This document shows positions 1 to 7,502 of a stretch of 64,000 bases of DNA, piece after piece; the first letter of the stretch is position 1, and every line of letters begins with the position of its first letter. The notes below the pieces were generated by a model. The model did no database searches and was not told where the DNA came from. It saw nothing but the letters and a program-made list of their open reading frames with translations. This DNA is from Naematelia aurantialba (taxonomy: Eukaryota > Basidiomycota > Tremellomycetes > Tremellales > Naemateliaceae), in NCBI GenBank assembly GCA_021527695.1, contig JAKFAO010000002.1:1612501-1676500 (forward strand), given 5' to 3'. The translations under genes and the position numbers were made by a program.

Positions 1-1813
1 GGTGCTTGATGGCCATTATCTCCTCGATGGTGAGGATTGGCGACTTGAGCTGCAGTCTGTGGCACTGCGAGGGCTTCATCTCTAGGAGGTTGCCCTCGTT
101 TCCCACCATGGTCTCGAGGGACATGACGATCGCCTCTCTGATCGGGTCGATCGGCGGGTTTGTGACCTGCGCAAACAGCTGTCGGAAGTAGTCGTACACT
201 GTACGGGGCACATTCGATACGCAGGCAAGGGCAGCATCGTTACCCATGGACCCCAGAGCCTCATGGCCTTCCTGAACCATAGGCAGCATGAGCATGCTGA
301 GCTGCTCGATCGTGTAGCCGAAAGCGAGTAGCTTAGGGTCCGTGGAAAGTGGCTCATCATCGATCGCGACCTCAATTTGCTGGTGTCGCTTGACGCGGCG
401 AACGACCTCGGGGAGTCGGAGAATCTGAGATTCAATCCAAGCAGCAAATGGCTGCTTGCGTGCGGTTCCAAGCTTCAGCTCGCGGTCATCCACAATCCTT
501 CCCTCCTTGGTATCCACAAGCAACATGCGACCGGGCTTCAGACGGCCCTTTTGGATAATCTTCTCAGGCTCGATGGTGATAGTGCCGACTTCGGACGCAC
601 ACACCATGATATCGTCCGAGGTGACAACGTATCGGCACGGTCGAAGACCGTTTCGGTCCAAGTTGGCACCGCAGTATCGTCCGTCCGAGAAGGTGAACAG
701 CGCGGGCCCATCCCAGGGCTCCATTAGACATCCAGCCCACTGATAGAATGCCTTCTTTTCGGGCTCCATCAAGTCGTTGTTCTGCCATGCTTCGGGGACG
801 AGCATCATGACTGCCTCTGGGAGGGTCAGGACCCCGTTTACGACGAGCAACTCGAGCACGTTGTCGAACGCGGCCGAGTCAGATCCGCCAGTCTCGACAA
901 TGGGATACAACATCTGCAGCTCATCCTTGAACGTCTCCGATTTGAGATGGCCTTCTCTTGCACGCATCCAGTTCTTGTTGCCGCGGACGGTGTTGATTTC
1001 ACCGTTGTGGGCAGCCCATCGCATGGGCTGGGCTCGGTCCCATGAGGGGAAAGTGTTGGTGGAGAACCGAGAGTGAACGAGAGCAAAGTGGGAAGCGTAA
1101 AGAACGTGGTTGAGATCGTGGTAGTAGTTGTACACTTGAACAGGGGAGAGCTGGCCTTTGTAGATGATGTTGGACGGGGTGAGAGAGCAAATGTAGAAGC
1201 CATTGTTAAGGCCACTGACGGTATCAGCCAAGTCCAGAAGAGACCGCTCACATTTTGTGTGTCGCCTGCTTGCGGAGGACGTAGAGCTGCTTCAGGAACA
1301 AACGCTCGTCGAACGATCCATCCTGCGACTCCTGGCCCGGGCCGTAGTGCTTCTCAAGCACCACAAAGGGCTGCATGATCTTGGGCTCCTTGGACTTGGA
1401 GGCAGGACCGAGAATGGTGTTGTCCGTCGGCACCTCACGCCAGCCGAGCACTCGCAGACCGAGCGGCTTGGCAACTTGCTCCAGCGCCTGTTGCTGGCTG
1501 GCATAGTCCTCGACCGAGAGGAAAATGTTACCGGTGGCGTAGTGGCCCTCGGCAGGCAGGGTGGCGGAGAACGAGTACTGGCATTCGCGGACAAAGAAGT
1601 CGTGGGGGATGCCGGTCATCACTCCAGCACCATCACCATCGCGGGCATCGGCACCGGCTACACCGCTGTCAGCGAGACTGGTACACGATCGGCAAGGAAA
1701 GACCACGCACTAGCCCCCCGATGGGTCATGTTGCAGAGGATGCTCCTGGCATCGCTCACAATCTTGTGGTTTGCATGGCCCTTGATGTGACAAATGAACC
1801 CGACACCACACAT
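1..1813 (-). CDS. GLT1: Glutamate synthase (GOGAT), N-terminal part, cut by window edge
   Basis: Makes two glutamates from glutamine and 2-oxoglutarate; this part is the class II glutamine amidotransferase domain. The protein opens MCGVGFICHIKG, followed by the family motif ILCNMTHRGA. After an intron (GTGCGT to GGTGTAG, about 1660-1720) it reads TGADARDGDGAGVM, then GIPHDFF and the rest of the glutaminase domain. Fungal GOGATs are about 2,100 residues, so only roughly the first quarter is here. The start is the first ATG, directly before the nucleophile Cys (Cys2). I see no upstream in-frame ATG and no acceptor that would add the usual short propeptide, so the enzyme may start at Met-Cys. 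Its upstream region is shared with the divergent Bem3-type gene and is interrupted by a retrotransposon. Identity is near certain; the exact start is less so. Confidence 0.93.
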
Positions 1814-2657
1814 GATGCGGTGCAGGGGTTCAGACGGTCTGAACCCACGGCCGTCAGCAAGAGATCGGAGTGGATGCCGCGGGAGGGACGGCGATTTCTC
1901 ACAGAGCAAGTCAAGGGGCGGGGCTTCTTGGGAGCGAGACTGAGCTCGAGTCTAGATGTTTTGTTTTTGTAGCTTGTCTAGCTGACTGTATCGAGTAGAC
2001 CTGGTTTTTGAATGTCACACAGAGAGAGAGAGGATGGACAATGGCAAAGGAAACACCACTTTTTTTTTTTTCGTTGGCAGAGTTGGAGTCGGAAGAAACA
2101 GCTGGGTGCAAAGCAGCGCGGCGTTATTGGCTGGGCGGGGGGGGGGAGGGGGGGGGGGGGGGAGGGTTTAGAATTCAGGGACGAAGGGGAAAGGCACAGC
2201 GGGGTCCCACGCTCCCAGGGTTCTCTATGCTCGTCGCTGATTGGCCAACCCCCTCTATCCCGTTGATAACGTTTCCTTTAGTCTGCCGGCAACAGCGCCG
2301 GGGGAGTTTCGGGGCGGGAAACAGCTCCGGCAGCATCGGGGTCATCTTTTTGAGTGGGCCTTCATATGAACTCGACCGTAGTGAGAGTGAATTTGCATCG
2401 TTCACGAGAGCTCCGGATCCCAGTCAGCGCCGTGATCGGCGGCTGCGAGCATTGGTAGTCTTGGAGCCAGGGCTGCGAAACAGTCTCAGCCGTTCACATA
2501 AGCAAACATCGTAGCCCGACTGGCACTTGCAACATGACGACGGCATCTCGGCCCCCTACCCGACCAAAGAAAACAAGAGCAAAAGTGCAAAAAACTTCAG
2601 CACCCAGGATTCGGGAGTGGTCCCCCACCTTCCTACTGACTAGGCGGTATCTTGCTT
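1814..2657. promoter_or_regulatory. GLT1 upstream region with long G and T tracts
   Basis: No gene is visible. A 13-T run lies near 2059-2071. Two long G runs (10 G at 2137-2146 and 15 G at 2148-2162, each ended by a single A) could form a G-quadruplex on the plus strand. GCCAAT-type boxes occur in reverse near 2124 (TTATTGGC) and 2239 (GATTGGCC). On the minus strand these lie 300-430 bp upstream of the GLT1 start, so they are plausible promoter elements. This is inference only. Confidence 0.4.
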
Positions 2658-2670
2658 AGCTGGCGCAGAT
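2658..2670. repeat. Target-site duplication, 3' side of retrotransposon
   Basis: AGCTGGCGCAGAT occurs here and again at 6589-6601, exactly flanking the two-ORF retrotransposon. The bases just outside both copies differ, so the duplication is 13 bp. This marks the element's 3' end (it lies on the minus strand). Confidence 0.8.
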
Positions 2671-2740
2671 TTAGATACATGTCTGTAGGGGGTGGGAGAG
2701 GTCTATGGAGAAAGTCCAAAGGTTCGTGGTCCGGGCTCCC

Positions 2741-5700
2741 TCAGTCTGCTACGTCATACGATCTACCTCTGGCTTTGGCCAGTGCTACTGAGATACTGAC
2801 TAACATCCACGAGTGGGCGGCCGCGGGCATGCCCCACTTCTTCCACTGTTGTAGCTTGTTCCTGGTCGCCTCCTCCTGTATTCCGCCAGTCGAGAAGACT
2901 AGTGGGGAGAACGGACCGTTTGCCGAGGAAGGGAGTGCCGAGACCTTTCGCTGGGCTTGATACTGAAGTACACGGGATATGCGGAGTGTGGTGTCATTGG
3001 CCACTGATCGGTCGGTGAGAGGGAGGCGCTGGGAGGCGAGGGAGCGTTGGTGGATTGGGGCCGTGAGAGCCACGACCTTGATGTCGTACTCCTCGTTGAG
3101 GATGGCTTCGTTGCCATCACTTGTCACCCGGATGTCATTCCGGCGCCTGAGCCCCTCCATAAATGGTTCGACTTCGACTACCAGGCCCGGGATAGACTTG
3201 AGCCCAGATGCCAGGTGATGCTTAACCGCCTCGTGCCGAGCGACCCGGTAGTCACGTCTGCCAGGGCAGGCTTCATCATGACCCACCGGGTTGGCGGAAC
3301 CGCACTTCCGGCATGCCCCGTGGTGGCTTGGGACTAAAGTCCGGTACCGTAGGTTGCACTGAATGTGGGCATCAGGAAGGGAGAAGCGGGGGGAGGAGGG
3401 AATGGCAGTGAGCCACTTCCGGCCGAGTTGCGATTGTGATTCGACAATGATTGCACGCTTATTAGTGTCCAGGGAGCCTAGGATTCTGTTTTGTCTGGTG
3501 GAGAAGGCATCAAGGCACAGAGCGCGTTGTTGTCGGGGGTCCTGATCGAGACCAATGCCGGGGATGAGAGGGGAGAGCACTGCAATGGCGAGGTCTTCAG
3601 CGGCCCTGTAGGCAAGAGGGGCACACTCCCGGTGGGAAAGCAGGCCCAGGCCGCCGAGGGTTGGAGGGAGTGAGAGGATCTCCCGGTCGAGGTTGAAGTT
3701 GTCACCAGGCTGTGATCCTGGGCTGTGGCCTCGGATCTGGTCGAGTGCCACCCAGAGTAAGCTGTCAAGGCGATCCCAAACCTCCTCAAGGTCCGTGGTC
3801 TTCAGGGACCGTTGCAGGTGTCGGAGCTTTTGTTGTATGGAGCGTCGAAGAATGAGAAGGGCATGTTGCTTTGGAAGGAGGTGGAGGTCACGAAGATCGT
3901 CTGCAATTTCGTCAACCCTTGCGGTAAGGAATTCACGGCGATGGGCTGTGGAGCCTAGGCAGGTGCCAAGGGCCGATATGGATCCCTGTCGGATGCTGTC
4001 CAAGGATGCCTGGATGCATTTGGAGGGGTTGAGTTGTATTGGGCTGGCGGGGGAGGCGAAGAAGTCGAGGGCCTTCTGGAGAGCCGAGTCGTCCGGGCTT
4101 AGAATGAAGATGTCGTCCAGATAGGCGAGGAGGAGGTGGGAGGGGCCCAGGAGTTGCTGGAGCATCTCAAGGGAAGAGCGGATGGCGATGGAGAAGAGGA
4201 GTGGTCCCATGGGGTCACCCTGTCTTACGCCGCGGGTTGAGTGGAGCGTGTGTGTCGAGCCCTCCCCATGTACGTAGAGGGGGCTGGGGACCGCATGTGC
4301 CCAGGTTGCCGGGCGTTGCAGGGACGGGGCATGTTTGCGGACCCCTTCGGCGACGCAGGCACGGGGGATGTTATTGAAGGCATTGGATGCATCCAAAGAG
4401 GTAAGGTGGGAGTAGGGGAAGCTGGGGTGACCATCTAGGGCTAGTTGTATTGCACGGGTGACGGGCTCGACTCCTCCCCGAGAACCAATCCCAAACTGGA
4501 AGGGCGCAAGGAAGTCAGGGTTGTAGTTCGCCGAGAATATTGCCTTCATTGCGAGGCGGTAGAAGAGTTCGCCGACCGCAATGGGGCGTATCCCACCATT
4601 TGCCTTCAGGAGGGGGGTGAGGCGGGCAGCACACAGGATGTGGCGGCCAGATGCAGTGCCTGCAGCAATCTGGCTAACAATGAGGGTGAGGCAGGCAAGG
4701 AAGGGGGGGGTGGCCGCCGCGATGGTGAGGAGGTTGACTGTCCAACCCGATGGGCCCGGGGCCACTTCCCGGTCAAACGAGTGCAGGGCTGCAAGGACTT
4801 GCTCTGCAACCGGGATGTCAGGGTATGGGGTGGAAGAGTGGAAGGGGGGGAAGGCATCAGGGTCTCCCTGGGGGTGTTGTCGGGCGAGCGCATCGAGGGT
4901 GGCAGGGTTGAGAGGCGCGATGCCCGCCTTGTTGTTGTTGAGGGCCCGCTCCGCTTTGCCTACCAGGCCAGCCTGCACCAGTTTGGTGGCACGTGTGGCA
5001 CGGTTGTGGTCGGGGGGGGTGGTGTGGTCAGCCGGCTGGGGCCAGGGGACATTGGGATAATCGGCTAGTCTGGCCACCGTTGCCGCATGGCCTTGTCGTA
5101 ATGCCGGAGCCAGGCCCACCTTGATGAGGGCGAGCACGTGAAACAGGTTGCTGTCGGATGGGTTGTCTAGGAAGGTCTGGGCTACCTTCGCTGCGGTTTG
5201 GGAAAAGGGGCCCAGGAGGCTCGGGGGGAGGTGTTTGAAGGTACCGGGTAGGGAGAGGAGGTCTGGGAGGGAGCGCTGAGTGATTGGGGCTTCCTGACGG
5301 AGGTCTGGTGGCGGCAGGGTGAGGCTGTGGCAAGGCTCCAGTGGGGGCAGCGAAGAGGTGATGGACAACCGAGCAGCTGAGACTGTGCGGCCGCGGGCAT
5401 CATGGGCAGTGCCGCCTGCCATCCGGGCACGTATGGCAGCTGTCTCTCCTATGCATGTCTTGAGGTGGCGAGTGAGGGCTTTGGGGGATGGGTTCAGAAC
5501 TGCGCCACACCTGTCACAGACGTTGACAGTGTCGGGGGGGAAATCGGTAATGAGGAAAGGGTAGCCAGCATGTATCTTACGGCAATGTTGCAGGAGCTCG
5601 CCATGTCCTCGGGGGCAGAGTGGGCAGATGTGGAGGGATTTGGACGGAGGCGCAGGGGTGACTGTTGGCGCACCTGCGAGGCGGGGGGAGGTTCGGCGTG

Positions 5701-5881
5701 GTCGTTCCTCGGGTGGGAGGGACGTCTCAGTTGGGGCCGGGGACCGTGATGCATGGGGCAGTTGGCTGGAGGATGAATCCGTGGCCAACTGTGTACCATA
5801 GTCTTTGGCATCTCCAGTCATGGCGAGATTGGTCGGCGTTTCGGGGATACTGGCAGGTGGCATGGGATCGGCACGAAACAT
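2741..5881 (-). CDS. Retrotransposon ORF2: zinc finger, reverse transcriptase, RLE endonuclease
   Basis: 1046 residues, intronless. Residues about 85-145 hold two zinc-finger-like motifs: ICPLCPRGH with a distal CRKIH, and CDRCGAVL with RHLKTC. These probably bind target DNA, as in R2-type proteins. The reverse transcriptase fills the middle: RPIAVGELFYR, LTSLDASNAFNNIPR (catalytic Asp), GVRQGDPMGPLLF, and the catalytic LLLAYLDDIFI. Near residue 857 comes a CRKC..H..C knuckle. It is followed near residues 914-936 by RRNDIRV and EEYDIKVVAL, which fit the D..(D/E)xK core of the restriction-like endonuclease that nicks the target for target-primed reverse transcription. No apurinic endonuclease or RNase H domain is seen. 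The frame is uninterrupted, so the protein may be active. It starts 40 nt after the ORF1 stop, in another frame. Confidence 0.9.
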   Translation of the reverse strand: MFRADPMPPASIPETPTNLAMTGDAKDYGTQLATDSSSSQLPHASRSPAPTETSLPPEERPRRTSPRLAGAPTVTPAPPSKSLHICPLCPRGHGELLQHCRKIHAGYPFLITDFPPDTVNVCDRCGAVLNPSPKALTRHLKTCIGETAAIRARMAGGTAHDARGRTVSAARLSITSSLPPLEPCHSLTLPPPDLRQEAPITQRSLPDLLSLPGTFKHLPPSLLGPFSQTAAKVAQTFLDNPSDSNLFHVLALIKVGLAPALRQGHAATVARLADYPNVPWPQPADHTTPPDHNRATRATKLVQAGLVGKAERALNNNKAGIAPLNPATLDALARQHPQGDPDAFPPFHSSTPYPDIPVAEQVLAALHSFDREVAPGPSGWTVNLLTIAAATPPFLACLTLIVSQIAAGTASGRHILCAARLTPLLKANGGIRPIAVGELFYRLAMKAIFSANYNPDFLAPFQFGIGSRGGVEPVTRAIQLALDGHPSFPYSHLTSLDASNAFNNIPRACVAEGVRKHAPSLQRPATWAHAVPSPLYVHGEGSTHTLHSTRGVRQGDPMGPLLFSIAIRSSLEMLQQLLGPSHLLLAYLDDIFILSPDDSALQKALDFFASPASPIQLNPSKCIQASLDSIRQGSISALGTCLGSTAHRREFLTARVDEIADDLRDLHLLPKQHALLILRRSIQQKLRHLQRSLKTTDLEEVWDRLDSLLWVALDQIRGHSPGSQPGDNFNLDREILSLPPTLGGLGLLSHRECAPLAYRAAEDLAIAVLSPLIPGIGLDQDPRQQRALCLDAFSTRQNRILGSLDTNKRAIIVESQSQLGRKWLTAIPSSPRFSLPDAHIQCNLRYRTLVPSHHGACRKCGSANPVGHDEACPGRRDYRVARHEAVKHHLASGLKSIPGLVVEVEPFMEGLRRRNDIRVTSDGNEAILNEEYDIKVVALTAPIHQRSLASQRLPLTDRSVANDTTLRISRVLQYQAQRKVSALPSSANGPFSPLVFSTGGIQEEATRNKLQQWKKWGMPAAAHSWMLVSISVALAKARGRSYDVAD

Positions 5882-5882
5882 A

Positions 5883-5932
5883 TACCTAGGTAGTGCCTGG
5901 AGTACCTAGGTAAACCTGATTTTACCTAGGTA
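5883..5932. repeat. Three TACCTAGGTA palindromes at 20-bp spacing
   Basis: Perfect 10-bp palindromes TACCTAGGTA start at 5883, 5903 and 5923, exactly 20 bp apart. They occupy the ORF1-ORF2 junction: the last overlaps the ORF1 stop codon (TAA at 5922-5924, minus strand) and the first ends 1 nt before the ORF2 ATG. The 10-bp spacers are unrelated, so this is not a simple tandem repeat. As RNA, the copies could pair with one another; as DNA, they could be phased binding sites for a dimeric protein. The function is unknown. Confidence 0.85.
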
Positions 5933-6578
5933 GGGAAGGGGGGACCGTGGGAGGGTGGAGTATGGGCTCGGATCCACGTGGGAGAGTGATGGTTCGGATG
6001 AGGGACTGTAGACGTTGAATCAACCTTCTACGTTCACGTAGAATGTCCCTCAACTGTTTGTTGGGGGTGCGTCCTGTCGGAGGGGGTGCTTGGCTGGTGG
6101 ATGGGACGGGGGCAGCTGGATGGGTAGTGGGCGAGAGGGTTAAGCTGGTCGGATCTGCTGAGGTGGCAGGAGCGGTCTTGGGAGGGTGGTGCAGAGGATG
6201 CAGCCAGGAAGACTGGTGCTGCGGTGCCGGTACAGTGGGAGGCGTCCTGTGGAGGCGTGGGGTACTGCTGGCCAGCGAGATGATGCCTGCAACGATGAGT
6301 GGTATGCGTTGCTCAATGGGCAGTGGGGTCTTGGAGAGTCGGGCAAGGATCTGGGGGACTGGGGTGGCTGTGGTTGCCAGGCGAGCACGGGAACGCTTCC
6401 TATGGCCTCGGCGGGCTTTAGAGCGGGAGCTAGGGTGAGGGACCCCCAGGGGGGGTCCAGGGGGTGAAGAGGGGGGATCTCCCCGCGTTGAGGAGATCCA
6501 GGCAGGTCGGGGCGGGAGTGAGGGGTGTCTTGGCGGTGTGCTCGTGGTCGTTATGCTTGTATCTAGTCTAGCTACCAT
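5922..6578 (-). CDS. Retrotransposon ORF1, basic proline-rich protein
   Basis: 218 residues, rich in Pro, Ser, Thr and Arg. A basic patch (KARRGHRKRSRARL) lies near residue 55. The C-terminus has a charged segment (LRDILRERRRLIQRLQSL) that could form a short coiled coil. No zinc knuckle or RRM is seen. The size, basic character and place just upstream of the RT ORF fit a LINE ORF1 nucleic-acid-binding chaperone, but no family match is recognised. The start codon is only about 10 nt inside the element's 5' boundary, so either the 5' UTR is extremely short or the element and this ORF are slightly 5'-truncated. It could also be a chance ORF in GC-rich DNA; its placement and intact frame argue for a real gene. 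Confidence 0.55.
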   Translation of the reverse strand: MVARLDTSITTTSTPPRHPSLPPRPAWISSTRGDPPSSPPGPPLGVPHPSSRSKARRGHRKRSRARLATTATPVPQILARLSKTPLPIEQRIPLIVAGIISLASSTPRLHRTPPTVPAPQHQSSWLHPLHHPPKTAPATSADPTSLTLSPTTHPAAPVPSTSQAPPPTGRTPNKQLRDILRERRRLIQRLQSLIRTITLPRGSEPILHPPTVPPSLPR

Positions 6579-6580
6579 AC

Positions 6581-6633
6581 GCTGGCGCAGCTGGCGCAGA
6601 TCAGACGGGATGCTGGCGCAGATCAGACGGGAT
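6581..6633. repeat. 5' junction repeats: partial target copy plus 22-bp tandem duplication
   Basis: GCTGGCGCA occurs at 6581, 6590 and 6612. The 22-bp unit GCTGGCGCAGATCAGACGGG+AT is repeated head to tail at 6590-6611 and 6612-6633. The 13-bp target-site copy is 6589-6601. The extra 8-9 bp copy at 6581 lies at the 5' junction of the retrotransposon, as expected from template jumping or microhomology joining during target-primed reverse transcription. The 22-bp duplication lies outside the element and could predate the insertion or come from the same repair event. Confidence 0.75.
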
Positions 6634-7502
6634 GCGGCGTTTTCAAGATCCTATGGCCGAAGATGAATGAGATCATGAAAATAGAGGCTATATACCCACA
6701 ATTGGAGGCTCCGGCTTTCGCATACCGGGCTTGCTTGTATGTTAACGCCAATGAGCCAATTCTCTTCCAGCATCGTGTAAAGCCTACGGTTGACTCTAAT
6801 TCCTCAGCGAGCGGCTGCTCTGTACATCCTCAGAGCGGGGACGAGCTGTACTAGCTGTTTGCCATGCGGTGGACTTGTGAATAGGATTCAAGGAATAGCA
6901 GGATAGCATTTGCCGCCGGTGTGTTTCAGGGGAACGCGTCGCGGCTTTGTTTTGATTCTCTCAATCCTGTCGTGGTCCGTCATCAAATAACAACATCATC
7001 AGCTGGATACACGAAATACCTTGCATAGCTCGAGCAGCAGCTATAAGCAAACAGGAAGCTCAGCATCAGCGGAAAAGCCGGCGCTGGCACTAGAAACAGA
7101 GGACAGGGACGGGGCGTTGATGTGAGGCACAGGGTGAGCAGGAGCGTCTCCAGACGGTCTTCCTTTGCTTTTGCCTGAAACCACGGCGATGATATTTACT
7201 TTCAACCAGCTGCACAGGATAGCAATGCTTATGACTGACTGATCAGGGCACACCAGTGTCCCACGTATCCTTCGTCAGCGACAGCTCCTCTCATCCCATA
7301 TCCCACAACCTTGTCGTCCCTTTGCGCTCCTTTGATCAACTGTGCCGACAAACCGGAGTCATGTCATCTGGCCCATTCGTGATCTGAAGCTATTGTCGAG
7401 TCGTACTGAATATTGTCAGGCTGCTCTTTGCATCCCTTCGACCACGCACAGCTCGCCAAGGCATCGCCCTCAGGCTTTCCTGGACCAAGCCATAGCTGAG
7501 CA
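6634..7502. other. Intergenic region upstream of the RhoGAP gene
   Basis: No convincing gene. The ORFs here are short and unlike any family. The segment 7250-7500 is C/T-rich with several CATC and CTCC runs, typical of a fungal 5' UTR and promoter preceding the ATG at 7503. Before the retrotransposon inserted, it would have been continuous with the GLT1 upstream region. Confidence 0.5.

Larger units (their letters stand above)
2671..6588 (-). mobile_element. Non-LTR retrotransposon (LINE) with restriction-like endonuclease, about 3.9 kb
   Basis: Two ORFs on the minus strand (ORF1 5922-6578, ORF2 2741-5881) lie between 13-bp direct repeats AGCTGGCGCAGAT (2658-2670 and 6589-6601). ORF2 carries N-terminal zinc fingers, a reverse transcriptase and a C-terminal zinc knuckle plus PD-(D/E)XK-like nuclease, the plan of the CRE/R2/NeSL/Utopia group of early-branching LINEs. 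Cryptococcus carries a CRE-clade element, Cnl1, so such elements are known in this fungal group. The 3' UTR is only about 70 nt and has no poly(A) tail; the 3' end reads TGTATCTAA. There are no LTRs. The element sits between divergently transcribed GLT1 and the Bem3-type gene. Intact ORFs and a perfect duplication suggest a recent insertion. The exact clade cannot be fixed without a tree. Confidence 0.85.

Noticed and set aside
1203..1790. 195-residue plus-strand ORF
   Set aside because: Lies antisense to the conserved glutaminase domain of GLT1; composition is a codon shadow.
2137..2170. Possible telomere-like repeat (G runs followed by GGGTTTAG)
   Set aside because: No tandem TTAGGG-type unit; the single GGGTTTAG match is not enough, and the LINE target duplication is unrelated to it.
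4445..5068. 207-residue plus-strand ORF
   Set aside because: Antisense to the retrotransposon RT domain, Gly/Arg/Val-rich shadow.
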